From Ramlibacter montanisoli (GTDB lineage Bacteria; Pseudomonadota; Gammaproteobacteria; Burkholderiales; Burkholderiaceae_C), in assembly GCF_013087525.1 (NCBI RefSeq), contig NZ_JABFCS010000001.1, forward strand, positions 2,418,001 through 2,482,000: a stretch of 64,000 nt of DNA, read 5' to 3'. The notes beneath the pieces were generated by a model. It worked only from the letters and a program-made list of their open reading frames with translations. It had not been told where the DNA came from and did no database searches. Position numbers and translations under genes: made by a program. Positions 47,691 to 59,200 of the stretch are shown piece after piece; the stretch's first letter is position 1; each line of letters opens with the position of its first letter.

Positions 47691-47960
47691 GTTCATTCTC
47701 CTTGTGGATCTGTCTGTGGTCGATGTGTGACGAAGGCTCGCGCGCGCCTTGATGAAGCGAAGGGGCCGGGTCCTCCATCAACGAGTCCAGAGTAGGACTG
47801 CACCGCTGATGACCCTGTCGGACAACTGCCGATGGCATGTAGGACTGCTCGGCGCTGCGAAACCAAACGCTGCGAGCTTCACAGAGCGTTTGCACGTTCG
47901 CGCGCTGCGCTTGACATGGGTGACCGAGCATCCACTCACCTACGAACAAGGAGAGCAGTC
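47691..47960. other. Divergent intergenic region of the low-complexity and Tyr-rich genes
   Basis: 270 bases. Holds shared motif D (47791-47844) for the minus-strand gene. On the plus strand a TTGACA occurs at 47911-47916, 45 bases before the next ATG, but no matching -10 is clear. The Tyr-rich gene has AAGGAG just upstream of its ATG. Confidence 0.45.
47791..47844 (-). promoter_or_regulatory. Shared stress-unit motif D, upstream of the low-complexity protein gene
   Basis: Minus strand: TCCTAC, 17 bases, CCGACA, 19 bases, CCTACT (itself part of a second TCCTAC). It ends about 100 bases before the ATG at 47690. The spacer is one base shorter than in the other four copies. Confidence 0.58.
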
Positions 47961-48315
47961 ATGGGCAAGACAACCTGGATGGCGCTGGGCCGCCGCGGCC
48001 GCGGCCATCGCACTGGCGGCGCCTGCCGCCCACGCACGCACGAACGTCGACGTTCACATCGGCCTGGGCGTGCCGAGCTACGGCTACGGCTATGCGCAAC
48101 CGGTGTACAGCCAGCCGAGCTACTACTACCAGCCGTCCTACATCTACACGCAGCCGAGCTACGTGGTGCCGCAGCCCCACTACGGCGGCCACCGCCACCG
48201 CGGCTGGCGTGACAGCGACCGCGACGGCATCCCGAACCGCTACGACCGCGACCGCGACGGCGACGGCGTGCCGAACCGGTTCGACCGCCGGCCGCAGAAT
48301 CCCTACCGCTACTGA
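47961..48315 (+). CDS. Small exported Tyr-rich protein with Asp-rich tail (one apparent frameshift)
   Basis: Restored ~117 residues. The ATG at 47961 follows AAGGAGAGCAGTC. Dropping one G from 47987-47989 gives a good signal peptide, MGKTTWMALAAAAAAIALAA, ending AHA. The mature N half is Tyr/Gln/Ser/Pro-rich (YGYGYAQPVYSQPSYYYQPS); the C half is DSDRDGIPNRYDRDRDGDGV, a thrombospondin type 3/EF-loop-like Asp pattern that could bind calcium. Similar small periplasmic proteins with a D-x-D-x-D-G tail are common in this group. Divergent from the low-complexity gene. Confidence 0.72.
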
Positions 48316-48333
48316 GCGGGGGAGCGGCCGCGC

Positions 48334-49176
48334 CTAGTCGTGGCCGTGCAGCATCGCGCTGACGGCCGCGACCAGCGCGATGCCGACCAGCAACCAGGCG
48401 ACCTGGGCAAGCGTTTCCCGCGCGCCCAGGCGTTTCTGCAACTGGGGGATCAGGTCGGCCAGCGCCACGTAGATGAAGCTGCTGCTGGCCACCACCAGGA
48501 AGAAGGGCAGGTAGGCCACCAGCTGGTCCACCAGCCACCAGCCCACCAGCCCGCCCAGTGGCGTCACCGCGCCGGCCAGCGAGACCTTCACCAGCGCGGC
48601 GCGCCGGCTGCCGCTGGTTTGCCGCAGCACGGCCAGGTCGCCGATGTGGTGCGGCACTTCATGCGCCAGCACCGCCAGTGCCGCCACCAGGCCCAGGCGC
48701 GCGTCGGCCATGAAGGCCGAGGCGATCAGGATGCCGTCGCCGAAGCAGTGCACGCTGTCGCCGGTGAGCACCGCCCAGCCGCCCGAACGCACTGCGGGTT
48801 CGGAAGCGTGGGCGTGACCCTCGTGATGGCCATGCGCATGCCCTTCGCCGTTCGACCCGTGGTGGTGATGGTGCTCGTGCCCGTGGTGCCAGAGCTCCGC
48901 CTTGTCCAGCAGGAAGAAGAACACCAGGCCTCCCAGCAGCGTGGTGAACAGGGGCTCCGCGCTGCGCCCGCTCTCCAGCGCTTCGGGCAGCAGGTGCATG
49001 AAGGCCGTGGCCATCAGCGCGCCGGCGGCGAGGCTCAGGAGGTGCTGTTCGGCCGCGCCGCGACCCAGGGGACCGGTGCCGGCGTCCTTCCAGCCGAGGC
49101 GCATGAGGGCGGCCGCGAGCCACACGCTGCCGATGCCGGCGGCGAAGGTCGCGAAGAGGATGGTGATCAGGCTCAC
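48334..49176 (-). CDS. ZIP-family metal transporter
   Basis: 280 residues, GTG start. Eight hydrophobic segments, with a His-rich cytoplasmic loop (HHGHEHHHHHGSNGEGHAHG) between helices 3 and 4 that would bind metal. The core motifs are VHCFGDGILIASAF (helix 4, H-x3-D-G) and LAHEVPHHIGDLAVL (helix 5 binuclear metal site). Moves Zn2+ or other divalent metals across the inner membrane. It starts just past the terminator of the dienelactone hydrolase-like gene, so it is likely a separate unit. Confidence 0.93.
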   Translation of the reverse strand: MSLITILFATFAAGIGSVWLAAALMRLGWKDAGTGPLGRGAAEQHLLSLAAGALMATAFMHLLPEALESGRSAEPLFTTLLGGLVFFFLLDKAELWHHGHEHHHHHGSNGEGHAHGHHEGHAHASEPAVRSGGWAVLTGDSVHCFGDGILIASAFMADARLGLVAALAVLAHEVPHHIGDLAVLRQTSGSRRAALVKVSLAGAVTPLGGLVGWWLVDQLVAYLPFFLVVASSSFIYVALADLIPQLQKRLGARETLAQVAWLLVGIALVAAVSAMLHGHD

Positions 49177-49184
49177 GAATGGAA

Positions 49185-49204
49185 AGCCGCCCCTCGGGGC
49201 GGCT
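49185..49204 (-). terminator. Rho-independent terminator after the dienelactone hydrolase-like gene
   Basis: A 9-bp stem AGCCGCCCC / GGGGCGGCT with a TC centre, followed on the minus strand by a short T run. It ends nine bases before the ZIP start codon. Confidence 0.7.
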
Positions 49205-49231
49205 CCTTGCGGGGTTCGTTGTTATCGGTCT

Positions 49232-50143
49232 TCAGGCCGCGCCGTTCGCCTTGAACCACTCCAGCGCGCGCTTCCAGCCATCCTCCGCCGGGCCCTGGCG
49301 GAAGCTGGGGCGGTAGTCGGCGTGGAAGGCGTGCGGCGCTTCGGGGTACAGCACGAACTGCGAGGCCCGGGCGGCGGGGGATCCGTTCGCCAGGGCAGCC
49401 TTCATCTTATCAACCGTGTCCAGCGGGATGCCGGTGTCGGCCGAGCCGTAGAGGCCGAGCACCGGCGCCTTGAGGCTGGCGGCGACGTCCACCGGGTGGC
49501 GCGGGGTCAGGTCCGACGCCGTGCCCACCAGCCGCCCGTACCAGGCCACGCCGGCCTTCACCGGCCCGTGCGCCGCGTACAGCCAGGTGATGCGGCCGCC
49601 CCAGCAGAAGCCGGTGATGGCAGCCTTGCGCGCGTCGCCGCCGTTGGCTGCCGCCCACTGCAGCGCGCCGTCGAGGTCGGCCATCACCTGCGCATCGGGC
49701 ACCTTGGCCACGATCTCGGACATGATCTTGCCAACCTCGCCGTAGCTGCTGGGGTCGCCCTGGCGCGCGAACAGCTCGGGCGCGATCGCCAGGTAGCCGG
49801 CGCGCGCGAAGCGGCGCGCGGTGTCGGCGATGTATTCGTGCACGCCGAAGATTTCCTGGATCACCAGCACGACCGGCAGCCCGGTACGCCCGGCCGGCGC
49901 GGCTCGGTAGGCCGGGACCTTGAAGCCGTTGACCTCGTAAGTGATCTCGCCCACGGTCAGCCCGTCGGCGGGCGTGCGGATCGCCGTCTGGGCCATCAGC
50001 GGCACGGCCGCCGCGGCATAGCCGACGCCCAGCGCCGTCTTCAGTGCGGTGCGGCGCGTCGCGCCCTCCACGGTGGAGGCGCCGGGCAGCAGCGCATCGA
50101 AATCCTTCCCCAGGTCTTCGCCAAGCATGGTTTCCTCGGTCAT
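49232..50143 (-). CDS. Dienelactone hydrolase-family protein
   Basis: 303 residues. The catalytic triad of the carboxymethylenebutenolidase fold is visible: nucleophile GFCWGGR, acid in LGLYGSADTGIP and His in YPEAPHAFHADY. An N-terminal extension of ~50 residues carries TRRTALKTALGVGYAAAAVP, a twin-arginine-like leader, so it may be exported. Such enzymes hydrolyse lactones in aromatic breakdown, or related esters; the substrate is not clear here. It diverges from the tautomerase gene at 50211. Confidence 0.88.
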   Translation of the reverse strand: MTEETMLGEDLGKDFDALLPGASTVEGATRRTALKTALGVGYAAAAVPLMAQTAIRTPADGLTVGEITYEVNGFKVPAYRAAPAGRTGLPVVLVIQEIFGVHEYIADTARRFARAGYLAIAPELFARQGDPSSYGEVGKIMSEIVAKVPDAQVMADLDGALQWAAANGGDARKAAITGFCWGGRITWLYAAHGPVKAGVAWYGRLVGTASDLTPRHPVDVAASLKAPVLGLYGSADTGIPLDTVDKMKAALANGSPAARASQFVLYPEAPHAFHADYRPSFRQGPAEDGWKRALEWFKANGAA

Positions 50144-50210
50144 TGCGGACGCCGCAGTCTAGCGATCCCCCGACCTGTCGCAGACTACGGGTTTCAGCCA
50201 AGGAGCACCC

Positions 50211-50405
50211 ATGCCCACGATCCGCGTCGACCTCTTCGAAGGCCGCACCCCCGAACAGAAGCGCAACCTGGTCAAGGCGCTGACCCAGGCCTGCGTGGAA
50301 ACGCTGGGCAGCAAGCCCGAGTCGGTGGACATCCTGCTGTTCGACGTCAAGCCGAGCGACTGGGCCACGGGCGGAGAGCTGTGGTCGGAGAAGAAGAAGT
50401 CCTGA
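50211..50405 (+). CDS. 4-oxalocrotonate tautomerase-family protein
   Basis: 64 residues; MPTIRVDLFEGRTPEQKRNL leaves the catalytic Pro1 after Met removal. The later core (LVKALTQACVETLGSKPESV; LLFDVKPSDWATGG) has the trp/asp ending of the short tautomerase superfamily. AAGGAG lies five bases before the ATG. Could work with the adjacent divergent dienelactone hydrolase in an aromatic or keto-enol pathway, though that is only positional evidence. Confidence 0.9.
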   Translation: MPTIRVDLFEGRTPEQKRNLVKALTQACVETLGSKPESVDILLFDVKPSDWATGGELWSEKKKS

Positions 50406-50480
50406 CCGCGACCGGCGGCGCGCTCCTACGGCCGCGCAGCGGCGGCGAAGGACAATGTGCGCACTGAGATCCCCTGCCCC

Positions 50481-50774
50481 ATGCAACGCCACCTGGCCCT
50501 CCTCTCGCTCGCCGCCGCCGCCCTGCTGGCCGGCTGCGTGCAGCCTCCGCAGTCCGCCGCCGCCCCGGCCGGCCCCTGCGACGCGCAAGCCGCGCGCTTC
50601 GCGATCGGCTACACGTCGACCGATGCGCTGGCCGCCGAAGTGCAGCGCCGCAGCGGCGCCGACACCGTGCGCGTGCTGCGGCCCGGCCAGGTGACGACCA
50701 TGGAGTTCAACGCCGAGCGCGTCAACATCGTGCTGGGCGAGGACAACCGGGTGAGCGCGGTGCGCTGCGGGTAG
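50481..50774 (+). CDS. Peptidase inhibitor I78-family lipoprotein
   Basis: 97 residues. The lipobox is LLAGC ([19 protein letters not shown]), so it is a lipoprotein. The rest fits Inhibitor_I78: [60 protein letters not shown] and the closing CG. These small proteins inhibit serine proteases in the envelope. The ATG at 50481 is chosen because an upstream in-frame GTG would spoil the signal peptide. No clear ribosome site is visible. Confidence 0.85.
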   Translation: MQRHLALLSLAAAALLAGCVQPPQSAAAPAGPCDAQAARFAIGYTSTDALAAEVQRRSGADTVRVLRPGQVTTMEFNAERVNIVLGEDNRVSAVRCG

Positions 50775-50856
50775 GAGACCGGACCCCGGCAGATTTGCCA
50801 CCCTAGCGCGCCGAAAACTGCGAAGCTCGGGTCGTTTCGCACCCGAGGGGACCGCC

Positions 50857-51963
<1,107 letters not shown>

Positions 51964-51964
51964 G

Positions 51965-52809
51965 ATGGATGCGGTCACCACGCTGGAGGAACACCGCTGC
52001 TTCGGCGGGGTGCAGGGCTTCCACGAGCATGCGTCGCAGGCGGTCGGCTTGCCGATGCGCTTCGGCGTGTACGTCCGCCGCAGGCGCAGCAGGAGCCTTG
52101 TCCCGTGCTGTATTGCCTGGCGGGCCTCACCTGCAACGAGCAGACCTTCGCGATCAAGGCCGGGGCGCAGCAGCATGCGGCGCGGCATGGCCTGGTGCTG
52201 GTGACGCCGGACACGAGCCCGCGCAACACGGGCGTCGCCGAGGCGGATGCGGACTGGCAGTTCGGCACCGGCGCCGGCTTCTACCTGGACGCGACGCGCG
52301 AACCGTATGCGCGCCACTGGCGCATGGAAACCTGGCTGGTGGAGGAACTGCCCTCGGTGCTGGCCTCACGCTTTCCGGTGCGCGACGATCGCGTGGGGAT
52401 CCTGGGGCACTCCATGGGTGGGCATGGCGCGCTCACGCTGGCACTGCGGCACCCCGGGCGGTTTCGCTCGGTGTCGGCCTTCGCGCCGATCTGCGCACCT
52501 TCCGATGTGCCCTGGGGCCGCGGCGCCTTCGGGGGCTACCTGGGCGAGGATGCGTCGGCATGGCGGGAGCACGACGCGGTGCGGCTCGTCGCCGGCGGCG
52601 CCCGCGCCCCGATGCTGGTTGTGGACCAGGGCATGGAGGACCCGTTCCTCGCCACCCAGCTGCGGCCGGAACGGCTGGAGGAGGCCTGCGCCGCCGCAGG
52701 GCAGCCCCTGACCCTGCGCCGGCACGCGGGCTACGACCACGGCTACTTCTTCATCGCCAGCTTCGTGGGCGAGCATCTCGCGCACCACGCCGCCCTGCTC
52801 CGCGCCTGA
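51965..52809 (+). CDS. fghA: S-formylglutathione hydrolase (one apparent frameshift)
   Basis: Restored 281 residues. It hydrolyses S-formylglutathione to formate and glutathione, the step after FrmA. After adding one C at 52075-52076 the text reads RFGVYVPPQAQQEPCPVLYC, joining MDAVTTLEEHRCFGG to CLAGLTCNEQTF. The nucleophile elbow is GHSMGGHG, the oxyanion region LAGLTC, the acid in VDQGMEDPFLATQ and the His in AGYDHGYFFIASF. Spacing of two bases from frmA indicates an operon. The enzyme is otherwise complete. Confidence 0.93.
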
Positions 52810-53225
52810 GCAGGGCCATCGACCTGATCGACGGCACCTGCGAGCTGTTCCGCCACGGCGCGATGCGGCCCAAGCGGCAGGGGCGCAGCGGGCGCAGGCC
52901 GTAAAAAGCCTTTTGCGACAGGCACTTGAGCATGGCCAGCGGGGCGAAGGTGCCCTGCCCGCAGTGCCTGCGCGGCCCCCGGCCCCGGCTTGGCGCAGAT
53001 CACCGGACGAGCACCCAGGTGCCGAATGGCATGGAGGGGCCATGCCCGACCGCCCCAATGGGCGTGTTCCCAAATGCAATTTTCGTGTAGCCTGAAATAT
53101 TCATGGACGCGCGGTCGAGCAGTCTTGGTGCCTCGTTGGGTTGACCCACCAATTCGATCCTGAGCGTAGGGGGCGGCAATGCACCGCCACGGCATACGTG
53201 TGGATGGGCTCCCAGGAGATACGAG
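52810..53225. other. Long intergenic stretch before the giant surface protein
   Basis: 416 bases with no recognised gene. Short open frames occur on both strands but none has a family motif or a convincing start. An AT-richer patch around 53080-53100 may include the promoter of the next gene, whose ATG has AGGAG seven bases upstream. No riboswitch fold or hairpin terminator was recognised. Confidence 0.5.
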
Positions 53226-56200
53226 ATGGACACGCGCAGTCGGAAAACCGATTCTGGTTCGCGCGCAGCGTTGTCGAACCGGCAATCCGCCGGGCCGATC
53301 CGGCTGCTGGCAGGGCTCGTGCGGCGGGCACTCGAGAGCCTGGCGTCGCCGGCGCCGGTCGCGCCGCGGCCGGTGTTCGAAACGTTCGAGCCCCGGGTGC
53401 TGCTGGCGGCCGACACCGTGGTGCCACGCGTCGAGGGCTCCATCGACGTACCGGGTGAAGTCGATCGCTACGTGTTCAGCGTCCAGGACGAGATCCGCGT
53501 CGTCTTCGATTCGCTGACGGCCGATTCCAGCCTGCAGTGGTCGCTGGAAGGCCAGGCCGGCAGCATCGCATCGGCCATCCCGCTGCGCAGTGCCGACGCG
53601 ATCGACCGCGGCGGCGCCGTGGCCTACGACCTGCCGCCCGGCGACTACACCCTGTCCATCGATGGCACCGGTGACCGCACCGGCAGCTATGCCTTCCGCA
53701 TCCTGGACCTGGGGCGTGCCGCCACGGTCACGCCGGGCACGTCCGTCAGCGGGCAACTCGGTCCCGCCAATGAAACGGATGCATACAACTTCGTTGGCAC
53801 TGCCGGGCAGACCTACTTCTTCGACCGCACGCAGCAGGGCGGCGACACGTGGTGGCGCCTGATCGGGCCCGATGGCCGGTCGGTCTGGGGGCCGACGTCG
53901 ATGACGTCCGATGTCGAGAACGTCACGCTGGCGCAGACCGGCCTGTACAGCCTTCTGGTCGAGGGCCGCGTGACGACCACGACGGCGCGGACTATGCCTT
54001 CACGATCCACCAGGTGGTCGACCAGGCCAAGCCCCTGGTTCTGGGCCAGGGCCAGGCGCTGGCGCCGGCCTGGCCGAACGGCGGCGGCGTGGTACTCGAC
54101 GGCTCGAACTGGCTGCAGACGCCCGACGCGCCCGGGCTGCACGCACCGCGCGTGGTGACGATGGAGGCCTGGGTCACGCTGGGCAGTTTCACCAACAGCT
54201 ACATGCCGCTGTTCTACAAGGGCGCCGGCGACGGCACGCTGGGTGCGGGCCGCACCTTTGCGTTGTTCGCGGTGAACGGCGGCGGCCTGCTCCTCTCCAC
54301 CGGCGACGGGAGCGAGCAGTTCCTGTCTTCCCCCTCTGCCCTGGTGACGCCGGGCGTGCGCACCCACGTGGCGGCGACGATCGACCGCGATGCGGGCACC
54401 ATGGCGATCTTCGTCGACGGAACGCAGGTGGCCAGCGGCAGCGTGCGGACCGGCAATGCCACGGCCAGCGCCTCGCCGCTGACCGTGGGCTTCACGTCCG
54501 AGCCGTTTGGCGGCTTCGGGCCCTTCGTCGGCCGCATCGAAGACGTGCGCCTCTGGAACGTTGCGCGCTCGGCGGCCGAGCTCGACGCCGCGCGCAGCAC
54601 CGAAGTGGCACCGGGGACGCCCGGCCTGCTGCTGGACTGGCGGCTGGACGAGGGCGCCGGCACGCTCCTGGCGGACAACAGCGGACTGGGGCACGCCGGC
54701 AGCTTCTCCGGCTTGCTGGACAAGCTGACCGATGCGGTGGCCGGCCGCATCGAGGTGCCGGGCCAGCGCGTGGTCTACACGCTGGACCTGCTGCAACCGA
54801 AGCAGGTCGTGTTCGACTCGCTGGCGGACACCAACTTCACCTGGACGCTGGAGGGTCCGCGGGGCACGCATGTCAGCGCTCGCAGCTTCCAGGGCAGCGA
54901 CTCGCGCGAGTGGGGCACCGCCGACGGCTACATCGCCGACTTCGCGGCCGGCAACCGGCTGGTGCACGAGCTGGCCCCCGGCCGCTACACGTTCACCATC
55001 GACGCGCCGGGGATGCCACCGGCGCTTTCGCATGGCGCCTGATCGACCTCGCGCAGGCCACGGCGTTCACTCCCGGCAGCGTGGTCACGGGCAGCATCGA
55101 TCCCGGCAATGCCACCCAGGCCTGGCGTTTCGACGCGGCCGCCGGCGACCGCGTGGCCTTCGACTTCCTGTCCGCCTCCGACGCCGACATGCAGTGGCGC
55201 CTGATCTCGCCGGCCGGCGACCAGATTTTCAGCAGCTTCTTCGGCTCCGACGTGGCCGAACGCACGCTGGCGCAGGCCGGAAGCTATACGCTGCTGGTCG
55301 AGGGCCGGCGCTTTGCGCGCGTGCCCAACGCGTACAGCTTCAACGTGCTGCCGCGCGGCAACACCTACAGCGAGCGGACCCCTGGGTTCGACCAGGCCTT
55401 CGACGGCCCGGCGCTCGACCCGCTGTGGCGCGCCGGCGGCGTGCCGAGCACCCTCACCCCCGCCGGAACACCCGAACTGCGCTTTCGAGACGCTGGACGG
55501 CGCTTCGGTGCTGCGCCTGCAGAACAGCATCGCGGGGCAGTTCCGCGGCGAGGGCTGGACCACCACCAGCAACGCCGTCGGCCAGGGCCTGAACTACGAA
55601 GTGCGCTTCAACACCCTGGTGCAGGGCACGGGCGCCGGCAGCGACGAGCTGATCGGCCTGAGCCTCACCGACGTGGCCGACCCGAACCGGTGGATCGCAA
55701 CTGCGCTCTACAGCAATGCCAGCGGCGCCGCGCGCCAGTTCCGCATCGACAGCCGCGGCGTGGGCGGCAGCGGCTTCCAGTCCCCGGCCTTCGCCTTCGC
55801 CGACAACACCTGGTACCGGTTGCGCCTGGAGGCGGCGGTGGACGGGCACCTGCGCGCGGTCGTCCTCAGCGACGTGGGCGTAGAGCTGGCGAGCCTGTCG
55901 TTCGGCGTCACGAGCGACGTCTTCGCCGGCGGCTTCCGCGCCGGGATCTACCAGGCCAACACCAACGGCGGCACCAGCACGACCGACGTCGCCATCGACT
56001 GGGCCCGGCTGGACACCACGCCGGCGGCACCGGCGCCGCTGGTGCTGGATGCCTTGACCAGCGGCGAGCGCACGGTGGCCACGCAGCGCGACCTCTACAG
56101 CTTCACGCTGGCGCAGGACACGCTGGCGGTGATGGACCCGCGCGTGGACAACGGGCAACTGCGCTGGACGCTCACGGGCGACCGGGGCCAGATCGGCAGC

Positions 56201-59200
56201 CTGAACTTCCAGCAGCGCAGCTGGGACATGGGCGGCAATCCGGTGATGCGCCTGGCCGCGGGAACCTACACGCTGCGCATCGACGGCAACACCACCGGTG
56301 CCTACGGCTTCCGGCTGATGGACCTGTCGGCCGCCACGGTGCTCACGCCGGGCACGCCGCTGTCGGACACGCTGGCCCCGGGCAACAGCACGCGCGCCTA
56401 CCGCTTCGATGCCGCCGCGGGCGACCGGGTGTACTTTGACGCGCAGCAGGCAAGCAACGGCGACTCCAGCTGGCGGCTGATCTCGCCCAGCGGCGACCAG
56501 CGCTGGATCACCGGGCTGACCAGCGACGTGGACGTCACCACGCTGGACCAGGCCGGCACCTGGACCCTGATCGTCGAGGGCCGCCGCTACCAGGCGGCAT
56601 CGACCAATGCCTTCACGGTCAACGTGGTGCCCGCCGTGACGACGACCACCGACATCACGTTCGGCCAGACCGTCGGCACGGGCGCGCGCTGGGGCGCCGG
56701 CGCACCGGCGCTGGGCAGCGGCACCGCGCTGGAGTTCGACGGCTTGCGCTGGCTGGGCGTAACCGGCCCCGCGACCAATCTGCGCAACGACCTGACGCTG
56801 GAGGCCTGGATCCGGCCCGAGGCCTACGCCACCACCTGGACACCGATCGCCCTCAAGGGCGACGAGTTGGACCGGTGGGGCTACGAACTGTGGCTCAACA
56901 ACAGTGGTTTCCTGTGGTGGGGAACGCGCGACGCCGCGGGACGACAGAACATCGTGACGGCCGCGGGTTCGATCCAGCTCGACCGGTGGACCCATGTCGC
57001 CGCGGTCATCGACCGCAGCGCCGCGACCCCGCAGTTGCGCGTCTACCTCGATGGCGTGCTCGCGGCCTCCGGCGCAGTGCGCAGCAGCGCCGGGATCGAC
57101 GTGTCCACCCCGCTGTACATCGGCGGCTCCGATCCGGCCAACCGCGCCGTCGACACCGCCTTCGACGGGGCGATCGACGAACTGCGGCTGTGGAGCGTCG
57201 CCCGCACCCAGGCGCAGATCATTGCCGATCGCAATGCCGTGCCCGCAGCTCCGGTGGCCGGCCTGAGCCTGCGCCTGCCCTTCGACGAGGGCAGCGGCAA
57301 CACCGTGGCCGATGCGGGGCCGTTCGCCGCCGGGGTGACGGTGTCGCATCTCCTGGGCGACACGCCCGGCGTCATCGCAGGCCTCCTCGCCACCCCCGGC
57401 CAGACCGACCGCTACCGCTTCACGATGGCGCAGGACACGCGCATCGTCGTGGACGCGCTGACCAACTCCTTCGGCGTGGTCAATTGGTCGCTCACCGGCC
57501 CCGACGGCCTGGTCGCTGCCCGCAATCTCAACAGCACTGACTCCTCGAATTTCTTCGCAAGCTACGAGCTCGCCGCAGGCGACTACACCCTGTCGATCGA
57601 CGCCTCGGGCGACGGCGTGGCGGCCTATGGGCTGCGCCTGATCGACCTGGGCGCCGCCACGCTCTTCACCCCCGGCCAGGCGGTGGGCGCCGAACTGCGC
57701 CCGGGAAGCCGCACCGATGCCTGGGCGTTCGACGCCGTCGCCGGGCAGAGCTTCTATTTCGACAACCTGGGCGCCGCCACTTCCGACGGCCGCTGGCGCC
57801 TGCTGGACCCGCTCGGTCGCCTGGTATGGGAAACGGGCCTCACCAGCGACGTCGACACCTTCAGTCTCGCGCTCGCCGGCCGCTACACGCTGCTGGCCGA
57901 GGGCCGCCATCACGCGCCCCACCAGGCCAATGCCTACCAGTTCAACCTGCGGCCGCTTGGCCAGGCCATCGTCGATATCGAACTGGGCAATCGCTACGGG
58001 GTCGACCCGGGTCTGGCTCCGGGCCGGATCGGGCAGGGCTTCGGAGCCTGGGGCACAGCCTATGCGTCCGTGCCCAACGGCGCGGCGGTCGACCTCCGGG
58101 GCGATGTCACCGTCGAAGCATGGATCAGGCCCGAGCGCTTCAGCAACACCTGGATGCCGATCGTGGTGAAGTCGGGCGACACGGTCGGCTCGCGCACCTA
58201 TTCGCTCTGGCTCAACAACGGCGGCTTCCTGCACCTCAGCGTGGCCGATGCCAACGGCACCAATCACACGGTGAACAGCCCCAATGGCAGCGTCGTGCTT
58301 GGCCAGTGGACGCACATTGCCGGCGTGATCGACCGCAGCGGCGGCACGCCTCAGTTGCGCATCTACGTCAATGGCGTGCTTGCCGGCACGTCGGCACTGG
58401 GCAGCGCTGCGGCGGCGGGCAACACCTCGCCGCTGATGATCGGCACGGAGCCGCTGGGCGGCGAGTTCGACGGCGTGATCGAAGGTGCGGCTGTGGAGTG
58501 TGGCGCGCAGTGCCGGCGACATCGCTTCGGGCCTGGGCAACGGGCTCGCCGGCAACGAAGCCGGCTTGTCGGCCTATCTGCCGTTCGACACGCTGGCCGG
58601 CGGCCTGAGTGCGAGCGGCATGAGCGGTGGGGCGCCGGCGCGCCTGAGCGGCCGTTTCCAGGGCATGGGCGGCACCGTGCTGGGCGGCCTCATCGCGACG
58701 CCCGGACAGACCGACAGCTACCGGTTCAATGTCGCCAGCCGAGGCCTGTATGCGCTGGACAACCTGTCCAATGCGTATGGGGTGGTCAGCTGGCGCCTGA
58801 CCGGCCCGGGCGGCTACGTTGCCACGCGCAACGTGCAGAGTTCGGACTCCTTCGACGGAAACCCGGTGCTCGATCTCGCCGCGGGCACGTACACGTTGAG
58901 CGTCGATGCGTCCGCCGACAACACTTCCGCGTACGGACTGCGCCTGATCGACCTTGCGGCGGCGCCGACCATGACGCCGGGCACTCCGATGGTGGGCGAT
59001 CTGGTGCCCGGCAGCCGGTCCGATGCCTATGCCTTCGATGCCACCGCCGGGCAGCGCTTTTACCTCGACATCCAGGCGAGGGCGAACGGGAATGGCAGCA
59101 TCCGCGTGATCTCGCCGCAAGGCGACCCCTTGCTGCTCACCGGGCTGGACACCGACTCGGGCCCGTTCACCGTGCCATCGGACGGCCGCTACACCGTGCT

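Noticed and set aside
52751..52933. Small minus-strand frame after fghA as a gene
   Set aside because: Overlaps the fghA 3' end, has no ribosome site and no recognisable motif.
55454..58555. Long minus-strand open frame opposite the LEPR-XLL protein
   Set aside because: Same GC shadow effect; the plus strand shows LamG-like and pre-peptidase-like motifs.
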